A stretch of DNA of 64,000 nt from Saussurea involucrata (GCA_033807775.1 CM066315.1:60768320-60832319), one strand, 5' to 3'. Counted from the first letter of the stretch, positions 20,415-31,811 are shown. Notes: generated from the sequence alone by a model not told the origin. A program made the numbers and translations.

Positions 20415-21486
20415 TGTTGGGTCACCAAGGATTTGAAATTGACTCACCGATGTTTTCCCTAAAACTCCTACTTAGAATATTTTAGTTCAGTTCTTTGAAT
20501 GACTTGTACAAGATATCAAATGTTCGGTGAAGTCGAAGATCAACCGAAACCAAGCTTGAAGACTCTCTACTTGTGGAAAATAGAAGACTCTCGGAAACAT
20601 TCAAACAAGTCATCACCACCGAAATTCCTTGACATTTCGGTGGCCTTCTCTCCACCGAAATTATAGGACAATTTCGGTGGCCTTCTTCCACCGAAGTGCT
20701 TGGACAAATTCGGTGGCCCTATCCTCCACCGATGACTCTTTCGGTGCTTCTCTCACCACCGAAACAAGCTTGCAATTTCGGTGGTCCTCTCACCACCGAA
20801 ACATGCTTGCAATTTCGGTGGTCCTCTCACCACCGAAACATGCTTGCAATTTCGGTGGTCCTCTTACCACCGAAACATGCTTGCAATTTCGGTGGACTAG
20901 TCTTCTTTCCATCGAAGATTTCTCAATCTCGGTGGAAACCACTTCGGTGCTAAACGCTCTAAACAGAAGATCATTTATTATGGGACAATATTCTACAGCA
21001 GAGAAAAGTGACAGTTTGTCTCTTTATCCACTTTCAGTTAAGGTCCCTATTATCTGCTCAAGCTACTCTGTCTGCACCTAGTGAAAAGTGACAAGGACTT
21101 CACAGTTCTCCTGAAGTCAACATTATCAGCATATGTGAATATGACAAGTGTCCCAAGCATTTAATGTTTGGGCACTCCTTGGCACTATAAAAGGAGAAGT
21201 GCTCTTCATGCAATTCTCACGCTTTCAAGAAATTCTCTCAGTGCAAGAAACTTTCTTTTAAGCCTTAAACTCAATAGCTTTGCTCTTAGTGTTCTTAGTT
21301 GTTTTGTTGTATACTTTGTGTAAGATTGTTAGAATAGTTTATCTGTTCTTTTCCGCAACAATCTTAAGTTTTCTGTGTGTAATTCTTTTGAAAGTTTTTC
21401 AAATATAAGAATTAAAATTGTGAAATTTTTGTGTATTGTATTCAACCCCCCTTCTACAATACTTGTTAAGCCATCTGGGACTAACA
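20415..21486 (+). repeat. 5' LTR of the Sirevirus (1072 bp)
   Basis: TGTTGGGTCACC...GGGACTAACA. The U3 part (20590-20950) is packed with CCACCGAAA/TTTCGGTGG motifs, including a tandem set of about 36-bp units near 20755-20895. A TATAAAA box lies at 21186-21192. Confidence 0.95.
21186..21192 (+). promoter_or_regulatory. TATA box of the Sirevirus LTR
   Basis: CACTATAAAAGG within the LTR, downstream of the motif-rich U3 and about 300 bp before the LTR end. The same box is at 32583-32589 in the 3' LTR. Confidence 0.7.
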
Positions 21487-21488
21487 AG

Positions 21489-21500
21489 TGGTATCAGAGC
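21489..21500 (+). promoter_or_regulatory. Primer-binding site, tRNA-Met type
   Basis: TGGTATCAGAGC lies two bases after the 5' LTR, the standard plant copia primer site. Confidence 0.95.
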
Positions 21501-21531
21501 AGAAAGTTTAATCCCATAAACTTGATCTGCG

Positions 21532-24213
21532 ATGGCTGCCTCTTCTTCTTCTACTGTTGAAAACTCTCTTCAAAACAACTTTTCAGAAAATGGGTCTATT
21601 TCAAAACCTCCTAAGTTTAATGCCAACAACTTCTCCTTGTGGAAAAGCCGCATGATGCTATTCATGGAAGGAGTGGATACTAGATATCCAACCATTCTCA
21701 ACGAGGGACCCATTATCCCCAGAGTTTGGGCTCGCTATGACACGCAGAGGCCAGGTAAAGAGACCTTTGAAAAGGAAATCTCTAGTGATTCTGATGAGGA
21801 AAAATCCAGTGCTACTGGTCGGTATATTCTCAAAAATCCTAAAAAGTATACTGATGAGGAAAAACGTTTAGTTACTCTTGACTCCAAGGTAAGAGCTATT
21901 ATTGCTCTCTCTCTTCCTGATGAGGTCTACCACTCTTTGGTGAACTTTGAAACTGCCAAAGAAATGTGGACCACTCTATGTGTTCTGTACGAAGGTACAG
22001 AGGAAGTCAAGAAATGTAAAAAGATTGGTCTTATCAGAAAGTATGAACTATTTTCTTTTGAAAAAGGAGAATGTCTTCCTAGCTTCTATAACCGCTTCAA
22101 CTCTCTTTTAAATGATCTTAAGTTGTTGGGCAGAGTCTATGATAATGAGGAAGTCTTGTGCAAGTTCATGGATTGTCTCCCAGATTTTTGGGAAAATATA
22201 TGCACTTGCATCAAAACTACCAAGGACCTTGAGTTCATGCCCTTAACTGTTTTATATGGTACTCTTTTCAACTTTGAGCAAACCAAGCTTCAACGGAAAT
22301 CTTTCATCAAAGAAATAAAGAGCTCCTCTATAGCTCTTGTTAGTGAAAGTTCCAAGAATTCTCAGAATCTTCCTAGAATCACCTATCCTTCATCTGACTC
22401 TGACAATGACAGCCAAACAAATGTAACCCACCAAACGGAAGCATATCTTAGTGATGCTGATGATGAAGGTGAGGATATCATGGTTGAACAGTTGTCAGAT
22501 GAGATGGAAATGATGGCCGGTTCTAAACACAAGTTTCGTCCCTTCAACAAATCTCGAAGTCTTAGAAAAACTTCATCTTTCAAAACTTCTTCTGACAAGT
22601 CTAATGAGGAATGCTACAACTGTGGCAAGAAAGGACATTTTGCATCTGAGTGTAGAAGCAAGCGTATCTCCAAGTCCAGATTTACTTCTTCTGACAATCC
22701 CTCTTCAAAAAGGGAAAAATCCAAACACATGCCTTTCAAATCAACCTTTCCCAAAAAGGAGTCCCCACCATCCTTCTTAAATCATCAGGAGCGTGCTGAG
22801 AAATACAAGGCCAAGTACAAGAAAGAGAAGGAAAGGAGTGAGGGTCTAGAGAGAAAAGGGAAGGGTCTCATGGCAGAAACCCACGATTGGGACGACGAAG
22901 ACACCTCCGACAGTGATTCTCAGAATAGATGCTTCGTGGCCATCTCAGAAGAAATGGAAGTTTCCGAAAAGGCCACTTCACCTATGGCTCTAGTGGCAAC
23001 TGGGTGCTCCACAGCCTACGCTCAGGTACATCCCTTCAATAATATGTCTGATATTGAAAAGATCAATGCCTATGAGTCTTTAACTCAAGATTTTTATTCT
23101 GTTAAAGACAGTAAGAATAAAAAATCTGCTCAAGTGAAAGAGCTCAAAGCTGAACTTGAAATTTGCATGTCTAAGCTTAAAAGGTTTGAGGAAATCAAAA
23201 ATGAGCTTGAAGACTTGAAAACAATAAATCATGTGATCTCAAAAGAAAAGAACTCCCTGTTTAAGAAACTAAAAAGGGAACAAGAAGTCATCAAAAAATG
23301 GTCAAGCTCTTCCAAAAATCTTGAACAAATCTTTCAAAGTCAAATCTGTAGTTCAAACAAGTTCGGTCTAGGATTTGGAAAAACTGATGTTTGTGAGTCC
23401 ACTCTTGCTCTTGTTCCCCCCACCAATGCATGTGATGATCTCTCTGATTCTAGCTCTTGTGATTCCATCTCTTTGAACTCGTTAGATCTGTGTGAAGCCT
23501 TAAAGTATGGTATATCCTTAAAGGCCAAAGACTCCTCATTGCAAGTCATTGAGAAGCAAGATTCAAATGACGTTTCTAAACCCATCCATGATCAGCTCAA
23601 ATTTTCGGCCATGGATGAAGCCTCCTCCTCAAACTCTTCAAAAGCTAATCCTTCCAAAAGATCTAAACCCACCGATCTTATCCTCTTTGTGCCCACCGAT
23701 CCCTCAATCAATGACCCTCCAATTCCTCTTCATGAAGTGTTAAAATCTATTCACATAGATACCTACACCGAACCTAAGCCCTCAAAGATCCCCAAAAGAG
23801 AAACTCCTGTTCACTCAAAAAGGATCTCCTGTGCCGACAAAGGAAAATCGGTGGTCAACTGCATGGCAAGCTCCCATCCTAAAAGTTTTACCCCAAACAT
23901 TCCCTCTAACAACACTTATATTCCTAGATCTGTGCTTTTAAGAAAATCAACCTCCAGAGATTTATCCAAAGGAATCCTTGGGTCCAAGCCTCCTGCTCTG
24001 TTCTCCTCTAACAAGGTTATAAGAACAAATGATAAAAGCCAAAACATGAAAAATGCTAAAAAGGTGTTTATCTATAGAAAATGCTATAACTGTGGTGACA
24101 CTTTTCATATGGCTAAGGACTGTCCCAAGGATAGGATTGATAGATCCAAGCTTAAGGAATCATGCTCTTCTAACCCCAAAGGACCCATTACAAAATGGGT
24201 ACCAAAGAACTAA
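21532..24213 (+). CDS. gag: Sirevirus Gag (893 aa)
   Basis: Structural capsid/nucleocapsid protein. Residues 20-260 fit the UBN2-type copia Gag domain (FNANNFSLWKSRMMLFMEGV near the start; LDSKVRAIIALSLPDEV; AKEMWTTLCVLYEG). A CCHC zinc knuckle CYNCGKKGHFASEC is at residues 361-374, followed by a basic/coiled-coil region (about 495-620). A second, unusual knuckle, CYNCGDTFHMAKDC, is at 851-864. The C-terminus ends in WVPKN. The ATG lies 31 nt after the primer site. At nearly 900 residues it is long for copia Gag, as is usual in Sireviruses. The ORF is intact. It overlaps pol by 19 nt in a different frame. Confidence 0.9.
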   Translation: MAASSSSTVENSLQNNFSENGSISKPPKFNANNFSLWKSRMMLFMEGVDTRYPTILNEGPIIPRVWARYDTQRPGKETFEKEISSDSDEEKSSATGRYILKNPKKYTDEEKRLVTLDSKVRAIIALSLPDEVYHSLVNFETAKEMWTTLCVLYEGTEEVKKCKKIGLIRKYELFSFEKGECLPSFYNRFNSLLNDLKLLGRVYDNEEVLCKFMDCLPDFWENICTCIKTTKDLEFMPLTVLYGTLFNFEQTKLQRKSFIKEIKSSSIALVSESSKNSQNLPRITYPSSDSDNDSQTNVTHQTEAYLSDADDEGEDIMVEQLSDEMEMMAGSKHKFRPFNKSRSLRKTSSFKTSSDKSNEECYNCGKKGHFASECRSKRISKSRFTSSDNPSSKREKSKHMPFKSTFPKKESPPSFLNHQERAEKYKAKYKKEKERSEGLERKGKGLMAETHDWDDEDTSDSDSQNRCFVAISEEMEVSEKATSPMALVATGCSTAYAQVHPFNNMSDIEKINAYESLTQDFYSVKDSKNKKSAQVKELKAELEICMSKLKRFEEIKNELEDLKTINHVISKEKNSLFKKLKREQEVIKKWSSSSKNLEQIFQSQICSSNKFGLGFGKTDVCESTLALVPPTNACDDLSDSSSCDSISLNSLDLCEALKYGISLKAKDSSLQVIEKQDSNDVSKPIHDQLKFSAMDEASSSNSSKANPSKRSKPTDLILFVPTDPSINDPPIPLHEVLKSIHIDTYTEPKPSKIPKRETPVHSKRISCADKGKSVVNCMASSHPKSFTPNIPSNNTYIPRSVLLRKSTSRDLSKGILGSKPPALFSSNKVIRTNDKSQNMKNAKKVFIYRKCYNCGDTFHMAKDCPKDRIDRSKLKESCSSNPKGPITKWVPKN

Positions 24214-27200
24214 TATGTGTTTGCATGCAGGCTTTTGAGCACCATCAAATTTGGTATTTAGACAGCGGGTGCTCACGCCACATGACGGGAAACAAGTCTC
24301 TTCTCATCAACTATGTGCCGGGAAAAGGTCCATCTGTAACTTTTGGTGATAATTCTAAGGGTTACACCAAAGGATACGGAACTCTCTCTAATGGATCTGT
24401 AACCTTCAATAAAGTGGCTTTTGTGGACGGCCTCATGCATAACCTCCTCAGCATTAGCCAACTGTGTGATCTTGGATACAAAGTTATCTTTGAACTTAGT
24501 GTCTGCTCCGTGGTAGACAAACAACTCAATGTGGTGTTATCGGGAAGACGGATGGAAAATGTCTACGTCATAGATATGGGACAATCCAATTCTTCATCAA
24601 ATGTCTGCTTTGTGTCAAATGATGCATCCAAAAGGAACTGGTTGTGGCACAAACGTCTCTCTCATCTAAACTTCAAGACCTTGCATAAAATCTCCAACAA
24701 AGAGCTGGTGACGGGCATGCCAAAGTTGAACTTTGTCAAAGAGAAGCTGTGTGATGCATGTGAAAAGGGAAAGCTCACCAAAACATCCTTCAAGACGAAG
24801 CAATGCTCTTCCATCACTCTTCCTCTTCAATTGCTGCACATGGATCTATGTGGACCAGTCAGCACTCCAAGTCTTGGAGGCAAAAGGTATATTCTTGTTA
24901 TTGTTGATGAATTTACCAGATATACTTGGGTATTCTTTCTCAGGTACAAAAGTGATGCCACTGAAGAAATCATCAACTTTGTCAAGAAAAATGAAGTTCT
25001 CAATGGCCAGCTTGTCCGCTCGGTAAGGAGTGACAATGGCACTGAATTCCGAAATAGTGCTCTTGAAGACTTCTTCACCAAGAAAGGGATCTCTCAGAAC
25101 TTCTCTGCTGTTCGTACTCCTCAACAAAATGGAGTGGTGGAAAGGAAAAACAGAACACTGTGTGAGGCCGCTAGATCCATGCTGAGTGAATCAAATCTCC
25201 CCACCTATTTTTGGGCCGAAGCTGTGAATACTGCCTGCTTCACTCAAAACAGGTCAGTAATATCCAAAAGACATGATAAAACCCCGTATGAAGTTTTTCA
25301 TGGCAGAAAACCAAATATTGGCTTTCTTCATGTCTTTGGGTGTATCTGCTTTATTCTTAATGATCGTGAAAATCTTGGGAAGTTTGATCCCAAGGCAGAT
25401 GAGGGAATATTTGTTGGGTACTCCTTATCCTCCAAAGCTTATAGGGTGTACAATCTCAGAAGAAAATGCATTGATGAGTCCATTCATGTCAAGTTTGATG
25501 ATCTCAGATGTTCATCACTTTCAAGTGATGAGGATGATTTACACAGATGGATCTCATCATGTATTGGTGATACCCCCTTAGTCACTTCCACCGATATCTC
25601 CTCAATTCCCTCAAATCCATCTACCTCAAAATACCCAGCTGGATCACTCTCTCCCACCGAAATTGATCAACCCATCTCTCACACCGTTTTTCCTATTCCC
25701 ACCGAAACTCCACACCGAAGCCCTTCTTCCACCCTTAATCCCACCGAAAATCACATGGCATCTACTACCGAAAATCCCATCTTACACCAAACCTCTGATC
25801 CCACTACTCCAGTTCACTCTACTTCTCATACCCCATCACCTTTACCCCCTGCTCTAAAATGGACCAAAGATCACCCCATAGATCAAATTATTGGTGACCA
25901 ACAAGCAGGTGTCCAAACTCGCAGAGGAGTTGGAAATATTTGTCTCTATGTGAATTTCCTCTCTCTCTCTGAACCCAAGAAAGTGGATGAAGCTCTATCA
26001 GATCCTTGTTGGATCACTGCCATGCAAGAAGAACTTTCTCAGTTCCAGAGGAATAAAGTTTGGAGATTGGTTCCCAAACCCAGAAACAAGACAATCATTG
26101 GAACCAAGTGGGTATTCAGGAACAAAATGGATGAAGATGGTACTGTTATCAGAAACAAGGCCCGATTAGTAGCTCAAGGATACAGACAGGAAGAAGGCAT
26201 TGACTATGATGAAACATTTGCCCCTGTTGCAAGACTTGAAGCTATAAGGATCTTTCTGGCTCATGCTGCCTACCGAAATTTTAGGGTCTTTCAAATGGAT
26301 GTTAAAAGTGCCTTTCTCAATGGGGAACTTGCAGAGGAAGTCTATGTGAAACAACCTCCTGGCTTTGAAGACCCAGCTCATCCAGACTATGTGTACAGGC
26401 TTGATAAAGCATTGTATGGTCTCAAGCAAGCTCCACGTGCTTGGTATGACACTCTTGCCAACTTTCTTCTCAAGCATGGATATTCCAGAGGTAAAATTGA
26501 CAACACTCTCTTCATCAAAGAAACCTCAGGTAATATCATTCTTGTTCAAATCTATGTTGATGACATCATCTTTGGTGCCACTGATGAATGCCTATGTGAT
26601 GAGTTTGCTTCTCTCATGATGAGTGAATATGAGATGAGCATGATGGGAGAGCTCACATTTTTCTTGGGCCTTCAAGTCAAACAATCTTCAGAAGGGATTT
26701 TTATAAATCAAAGCAAATATATTCGTGACCTTCTGAAGAAATTTAACTTTCTAGATAGCTCTCCTATGAAAACTCCCATGGCACCTCCCTTGAAACTGTG
26801 TGCTGATCTAAAAGGTGAATCTGTGGATGTTACTCTTTACCGAGGTATGATAGGCTCTCTTCTTTACCTAACTGCTAGCAGACCGGATATAATGTTTGCT
26901 ACCTGTCTATGTGCTCGTTATCAGGCCAATCCTAAAGTATCACATTTAAAGGCTGTAAAACGAATTTTTCGGTATCTTAAGGGCACACTGCACTTGGGTC
27001 TTTGGTATCCCAAAGACTCGGGTTTTGAACTAATTGGTTATTCAGATTCAGACTATGCAGGTTCCCAGATTGATAGAAAGAGTACTACAGGAAGCTGTCA
27101 GCTCCTTGGGGGAAAATTGGTAAGTTGGTCCAGCAAGAAACAAAACTCTGTATCAACCTCTACTGCTGAGGCTGAATATGTAGCTGCTGGGAGCTGCTGT

Positions 27201-27500
27201 GCTCAGATTCTATGGATGAGAAACCAACTAAGGGACTATAATCAATTCTTTTCTAAAGTCCCAATTCTGTGTGATAATTCCAGTGCTATAGCTATAGCAA
27301 ATAATCCTGTTCTTCACTCTAGATCTAAACACATCGATATCAGGTATCATTTCATCAGGGACCACGTTTCCAAAGGTGACATTGAACTGCACTTCATTCC
27401 CACCGATTTGCAGCTTGCTGATATTTTCACCAAACCTCTTGATGAAACCAGGTTCAACTTTCTCATCAGTGAACTTGGGATGTGCAATCTCCAAGAATAA
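24195..27500 (+). CDS. pol: Sirevirus Pol (1101 aa): PR-INT-RT-RNaseH
   Basis: Domains in copia order. The aspartic protease has the WYLDSG motif at about residues 20-25. The GAG-pre-integrase zinc region holds WHKRLSHLNF and CDACEKGK. The integrase catalytic residues lie in LLHMDLCGP, VRSDNGTEF and NGVVERKNRT. The reverse transcriptase runs from WVFRNKMDEDGT through FQMDVKSAFLNG to the YVDD active site at 787-790. RNase H begins near 950 (YSDSDYAGS) with STAEAEYVA downstream. The frame is uninterrupted, so this copy could encode functional enzymes. It lies in the -1 frame relative to gag and is open from 24174; no canonical slippery heptamer is visible in 24174-24213, so how it is translated is unclear. 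Confidence 0.92.
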   Translation: MGTKELICVCMQAFEHHQIWYLDSGCSRHMTGNKSLLINYVPGKGPSVTFGDNSKGYTKGYGTLSNGSVTFNKVAFVDGLMHNLLSISQLCDLGYKVIFELSVCSVVDKQLNVVLSGRRMENVYVIDMGQSNSSSNVCFVSNDASKRNWLWHKRLSHLNFKTLHKISNKELVTGMPKLNFVKEKLCDACEKGKLTKTSFKTKQCSSITLPLQLLHMDLCGPVSTPSLGGKRYILVIVDEFTRYTWVFFLRYKSDATEEIINFVKKNEVLNGQLVRSVRSDNGTEFRNSALEDFFTKKGISQNFSAVRTPQQNGVVERKNRTLCEAARSMLSESNLPTYFWAEAVNTACFTQNRSVISKRHDKTPYEVFHGRKPNIGFLHVFGCICFILNDRENLGKFDPKADEGIFVGYSLSSKAYRVYNLRRKCIDESIHVKFDDLRCSSLSSDEDDLHRWISSCIGDTPLVTSTDISSIPSNPSTSKYPAGSLSPTEIDQPISHTVFPIPTETPHRSPSSTLNPTENHMASTTENPILHQTSDPTTPVHSTSHTPSPLPPALKWTKDHPIDQIIGDQQAGVQTRRGVGNICLYVNFLSLSEPKKVDEALSDPCWITAMQEELSQFQRNKVWRLVPKPRNKTIIGTKWVFRNKMDEDGTVIRNKARLVAQGYRQEEGIDYDETFAPVARLEAIRIFLAHAAYRNFRVFQMDVKSAFLNGELAEEVYVKQPPGFEDPAHPDYVYRLDKALYGLKQAPRAWYDTLANFLLKHGYSRGKIDNTLFIKETSGNIILVQIYVDDIIFGATDECLCDEFASLMMSEYEMSMMGELTFFLGLQVKQSSEGIFINQSKYIRDLLKKFNFLDSSPMKTPMAPPLKLCADLKGESVDVTLYRGMIGSLLYLTASRPDIMFATCLCARYQANPKVSHLKAVKRIFRYLKGTLHLGLWYPKDSGFELIGYSDSDYAGSQIDRKSTTGSCQLLGGKLVSWSSKKQNSVSTSTAEAEYVAAGSCCAQILWMRNQLRDYNQFFSKVPILCDNSSAIAIANNPVLHSRSKHIDIRYHFIRDHVSKGDIELHFIPTDLQLADIFTKPLDETRFNFLISELGMCNLQE

Positions 27501-27504
27501 ACAT

Positions 27505-27970
27505 GTGTTCATGCTCCACCGATCTCACATCGGTGGACACCCTCTTATCTACTTCTCTCTCTCCACCGATCTCTCATCGGTGGACAAATCTATGTGTTAA
27601 ATCATTTCTATCTTTTTTTTTTCAACACCGAAGTCCACTTTCGGTGATAATCTCCAGTATCGGTGATGCATGTCTACCACCGAAGCCCATTTCGGTGGAA
27701 ATTTTCAAAATCGGTGAAACTTGTCCACCACCGAAGTCTCATTTCGGTGGTCGTCTCCAATCGGTGAAAACCTTCCACCACCGAAGTCCCATTTCGGTGG
27801 TACTTTCCAAAGTTGATGAATCCATTCCACCACCGAAGTCCCATTTCGGTGGACCTCATCCAAATCGGTGAAACCATTCTACCACCGATGTCCCATTTCC
27901 ACCGAACTTCCACCGATCGTCTCCCGAACGAACACCGAATCCTCCACCGAAGCATCACCGAGCCTACACC
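27505..27970. repeat. CCACCGA/TTTCGGTGG palindrome cluster after pol
   Basis: About ten paired motifs of the form CCACCGAAGTCCCATTTCGGTGG-like hairpins (core CCACCGA ... TCGGTGG), spaced 45-50 bp, immediately after the pol stop. The same motif fills the LTR U3. Confidence 0.85.
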
Positions 27971-28229
27971 GATCCACACGGTTCCCAAAGCCCACTTGTG
28001 ACCACTCAATTGCAGTTGTGTCAGACCCTTCGCCTATCCGCCGTTCCGTGTCCCGATTCCCAATAATCTTTTCACCTCATGAGCCGCATGTCCCCTCTCC
28101 CCATACAAAATCATCATCACGGTATCTGATCCTTTCCCTATATATACATACCTCCCTTTACTTCCTTCCCACTCCTTTCTCACCATTCAAACCTGCAACT
28201 ATCTCTTCTCTTTCAAACATATCTCTCTC

Positions 28230-31200
28230 ATGGCATCCTCACGATATCCAATTCCTACACGTTTTGAAGACCTCCGCTTCAACCAGTGCAATCACGTTGC
28301 CCGCCTCGAATCCGATCCCGCTCATCCCGAGTTCTCTACTATTGCTAAATTTCTGTCTCGCTCTCCTCTTCTTCATGCCTTCACATGCAACCCCAATATG
28401 AGCAAAATGCTCATTGGACAGTTCTGGCTCACCTCCGTGTACGATCCCTCCAATGAGGCCATTCACGCCTCCATCTTCACCAATGCCGAAGGTGATCACG
28501 ACCTCACGTTTGGGGTCGATGATGTTCGTCTCGCTCTCAAGATCGACGCCTTTTCCGACTATGAAGACATGTATTTGGATACCATACATGAAGACATTGT
28601 TCTTACCACCGGTTATGTACTCGACGACTCCTCCAAAAGCTCCAAAGGCCCCAGTACTCTTCTTCGCAGCAAAATGGGAGGCATTTGGAATTTCTTCTTT
28701 GCCCACGTTATCCATTGCCTCTCACGCAAAACAAGTGGGCATGATCAATCGCCTTCACACGTCAACAAACTCGCTCATGCCCTCATTTTCCAAAGGAAAG
28801 TGGATTTCGCCCAATATTTCTTCTCAGAGCTTGTCGAGGTCATCAAAACTCCCAAGAAGTGTTACGTTGCTTTTCCCCGCTTCATCTCCATGATCTTACA
28901 ACACAAGCTTTCCAAAGCTTTGGAAACCGATCGCCGCTCTTCCTCGCCCCGGTTCTGTTATGAATGGTAATCTCCCGTTGTGGGCACCAAAACCCTCAAC
29001 GTCAAGCCGCTCGCCACCGATCGCCCATTACGCCCAGGTATGATTTCATTCGCCCTATCTCCCGAACTTCATTGGGGTGATGCGGAAATTCCCGGGTTTC
29101 GCCACCTGGAAATTCCCGAGGTCACTCCAAATGTTGTGGTCCCTTCTCCCCGTTCCCGAGTGACGTCGGGTGGCACTCAAAAGAAACGACAAAAGGCCAC
29201 CGACACCTCCGCTCCCGCTTCTCGAACCACGTCACCGAGAGATCCCTCGGAGACTTCCCCGGTTCACACCCCTTCTCACAAGCGGAGGCACTCACCTTCC
29301 CCTTCGGGATCTCTTCCAAAGAGGTCTCGGAAACCATCGGCCCAACCGACTCATCCAACCGTCGATTCTCCAAAATCGCCGGTTGTTGAACTTCATCCCT
29401 CCGGGCCAAGGGTACCTACTACACACCCCACCGTCTCCTCTGTTGCCTCTCGAAAGGCCTCAGTTACATTTCAGGAGGACCCCCCACATACCTCCCCACT
29501 CGACTCTTTGGGTGGTGGAGATGACCTCGAGATCTCTCCGCTCGAGGGTTCTGACTTCACACTACACAACTTTACACCCGATCAGTTTTCGATCGAAGAC
29601 ATTGCACAACCCTCTAAGGGTTCCCCCCCAATTCCACCCTTTGATTTTTTCGATTTTCTTTTAGCGGACACTGGTTCTCCCCAAACCATCCCGTCCACCG
29701 AAGAACATCACACCGAGTCTCCCTCGTCTTCACACCAATCACCCCCCCGATCACCTACTCCCCCCCCGATCACCTACTCCCCCCCGAATGTTACACACCG
29801 ACGACTTGATGCCTTACCTTCGTATTCCCATTCCCGAACCTGACCCCCACCGACTCCTCTTCCAGTTTCCCGAAATCAGTGGCCAAACTTCCCCGCACAT
29901 CGACCGCACCTCTACCTTTCTTAAATCTACCATCACCTTAATCTCCCAAGCAAATTCCCGCATCTCTAACCTCGAGTCTCAGCTACCGCATCTTCTTCTT
30001 GATGCCATCACCGAAGCCCTACGCCCCATTCAAGAAAAATTATCTACCCTTTCTACCACAGTGGAGTCCCTCTCCAAACCTTCCACCGACTCACCCGGTC
30101 CTGAACGTTCCCAGTGGGAAATGGATCTCGGTGACTTTGCCTTGGTTCCCCATACCACCGAAACGAGTCTGGCCTTCCTACACTCCAAGTTTGATAAGGC
30201 CTTCTATGAGTTGGGTTTCAAGTTACCGGCTGTTCCTGAGGGGGAGAAAACCACGGCTCCACCGAAACTTCCATCCATCAAGAAACTTTCCAGTAACCAG
30301 CCTCCACCGAAACCCTCTTCACCGAAATCCTCCTCTCCACCGAAATCCTCCTCTCCACCGAAATCCTCCTCTCCACCGAAATCCTCACCACCGAAACTCT
30401 CTACCTCTCCACCGAAACCCTCTTCTCCACCGAAACATGTCTCACTCTCACCGACCCATACTGGCTCCACCGAAGCTCTTGACCTTAATGCATCAGTTGA
30501 GGGGGAGCAGTCCAGCAAAACTCCCGAAGACAAAGGAAAAAGAACTCTTTCGGCCGAAGAATTGGCCAGAGAAGCAAAGAAGAAAAAGGATCTGGCAAGA
30601 TATGGGGCTCGACCGAAGGACGCTGAAACTCTCAAACTCAAGCCTGCTTCTCAACCTATCACCACCGAACTTGGCCTCTCTGCTCAAGAAATTGAGGAAG
30701 CAAGAATAGCTCAAATCGACTTAGACAAATCCAGAGATCTGTCTCTCAAAGCTGCCGCAGAAGAAGCTACAAAAGTCAAGTCCACCGATGCCATCCAAAC
30801 ACAGAAATCGGTGCTCAGTGCCTTGGAACAACAAAAGAATGAAGAAATTAGTTGGTACAAAAGGACCATGCACCACCGAAGCTATAGGTCACAAATTTCT
30901 TCAGTAAAGATTGCCACCTCCAAGGCAAACCCTCAAGACATCAGATTGATTATTAACTGGGAAGATGGTTCTATGAAGAGTGTGAAAGAAAGCCATCTCC
31001 AACTCTTCGGTCTCTCGGAATGGTATGAAATCACTCAACACCTTGTCAGGAGTCCAAATCCAAAGAAAGACATCTTTGTCAAATACATTGATGGTCTAAT
31101 GAATAAGATGAAGGAGATCAAAAGAAAACATAACATCATCCTCTCCACCGAAGAAAGAGCTAAACTGCTGTCTCTGAAAGAGAAGATCATCCTCCCCAAA

Positions 31201-31515
31201 GTCAAAAATCCTCCTGACTCAGTCTTCAAGGAAATGGCAAGAGAAGGTAAAATCCCGAATGTAAACAATCTTAACCTTACCATTCCCACTTCTGTTCCCT
31301 ATCCTACCACAACCTTAAGCCTCTCACCAATACCAGGATTGTTCTTTAACGACGGTCTCGGTCGTCGGGCATTCTTCAGATTTGCCCAGATATCCATCGC
31401 CGACACTATATTTCTGGAAGGCATTCACAACCTCTTTCCGAACATCCCCGAAGCTCAACCGTTCTATAGAAACTTACTGGATGAAATCAAGCGCCGCAAA
31501 ACCTCAAAGAAGTAA
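28230..31515 (+). pseudogene. Sirevirus third ORF (downstream of pol), broken twice
   Basis: The N-terminal part (28230-28970) has an LSRSPLLHAFTCNP and LIGQFWLTSVYDP block and later CYVAFPRFISMILQ. This is the pattern of the extra ORF found after pol in many plant copia elements, sometimes called env-like. A TAA at 28968-28970 interrupts; the same frame resumes and is proline-rich to 29843. A second frame opens in a C-run at about 29740-29790 and continues to 31515 with PPKSS repeats encoded by the CACCGA motif, a KEKKK-type helical region and a conserved-looking C-terminus (SWYKRTMHHRSYRSQI; FIRFAQISI-like FFRFAQISIADTIF). Function unknown; no clear signal peptide or transmembrane segment was seen. 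Confidence 0.65.
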
Positions 31516-31797
31516 GTTCTCTCCATTTGGTACTTGTAAAAGTTAGTTTCTCATTTTGTAAATTGTACGAGAACTTATCTTAATACAAGTATCTCTATTT
31601 GAATTTTATTTTTGTACATACTTTATCTTTCGTTACCTGTAAATACTGTACATAGTATACATACGCATACAAAAGAAAAAGATCAAAAAGAACAAAAAGA
31701 ATGGTCTATGTGAAAAGAACCCAAAAGAGTAAAAAGGGTCAAAAACGCACTTACTTTTATTTACTCTTGAATATTCTAAGATAAGGAGCTCAAATTC

Positions 31798-31811
31798 AAA
31801 TAGGGGGAGAT
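31798..31811 (+). promoter_or_regulatory. Polypurine tract of the Sirevirus
   Basis: AAATAGGGGGAGAT directly before the 3' LTR. Confidence 0.85.

Noticed and set aside
20629..21081. 150-aa open frame in the Sirevirus LTR (and its twin at 32026-32478)
   Set aside because: It is produced by the CCACCGAAA/TTTCGGTGG repeats, which avoid stops; it lies in U3, upstream of the promoter.
28239..28715. Minus-strand 158-aa open frame over ORF3
   Set aside because: Antisense shadow; the plus strand carries the recognisable copia third-ORF pattern.
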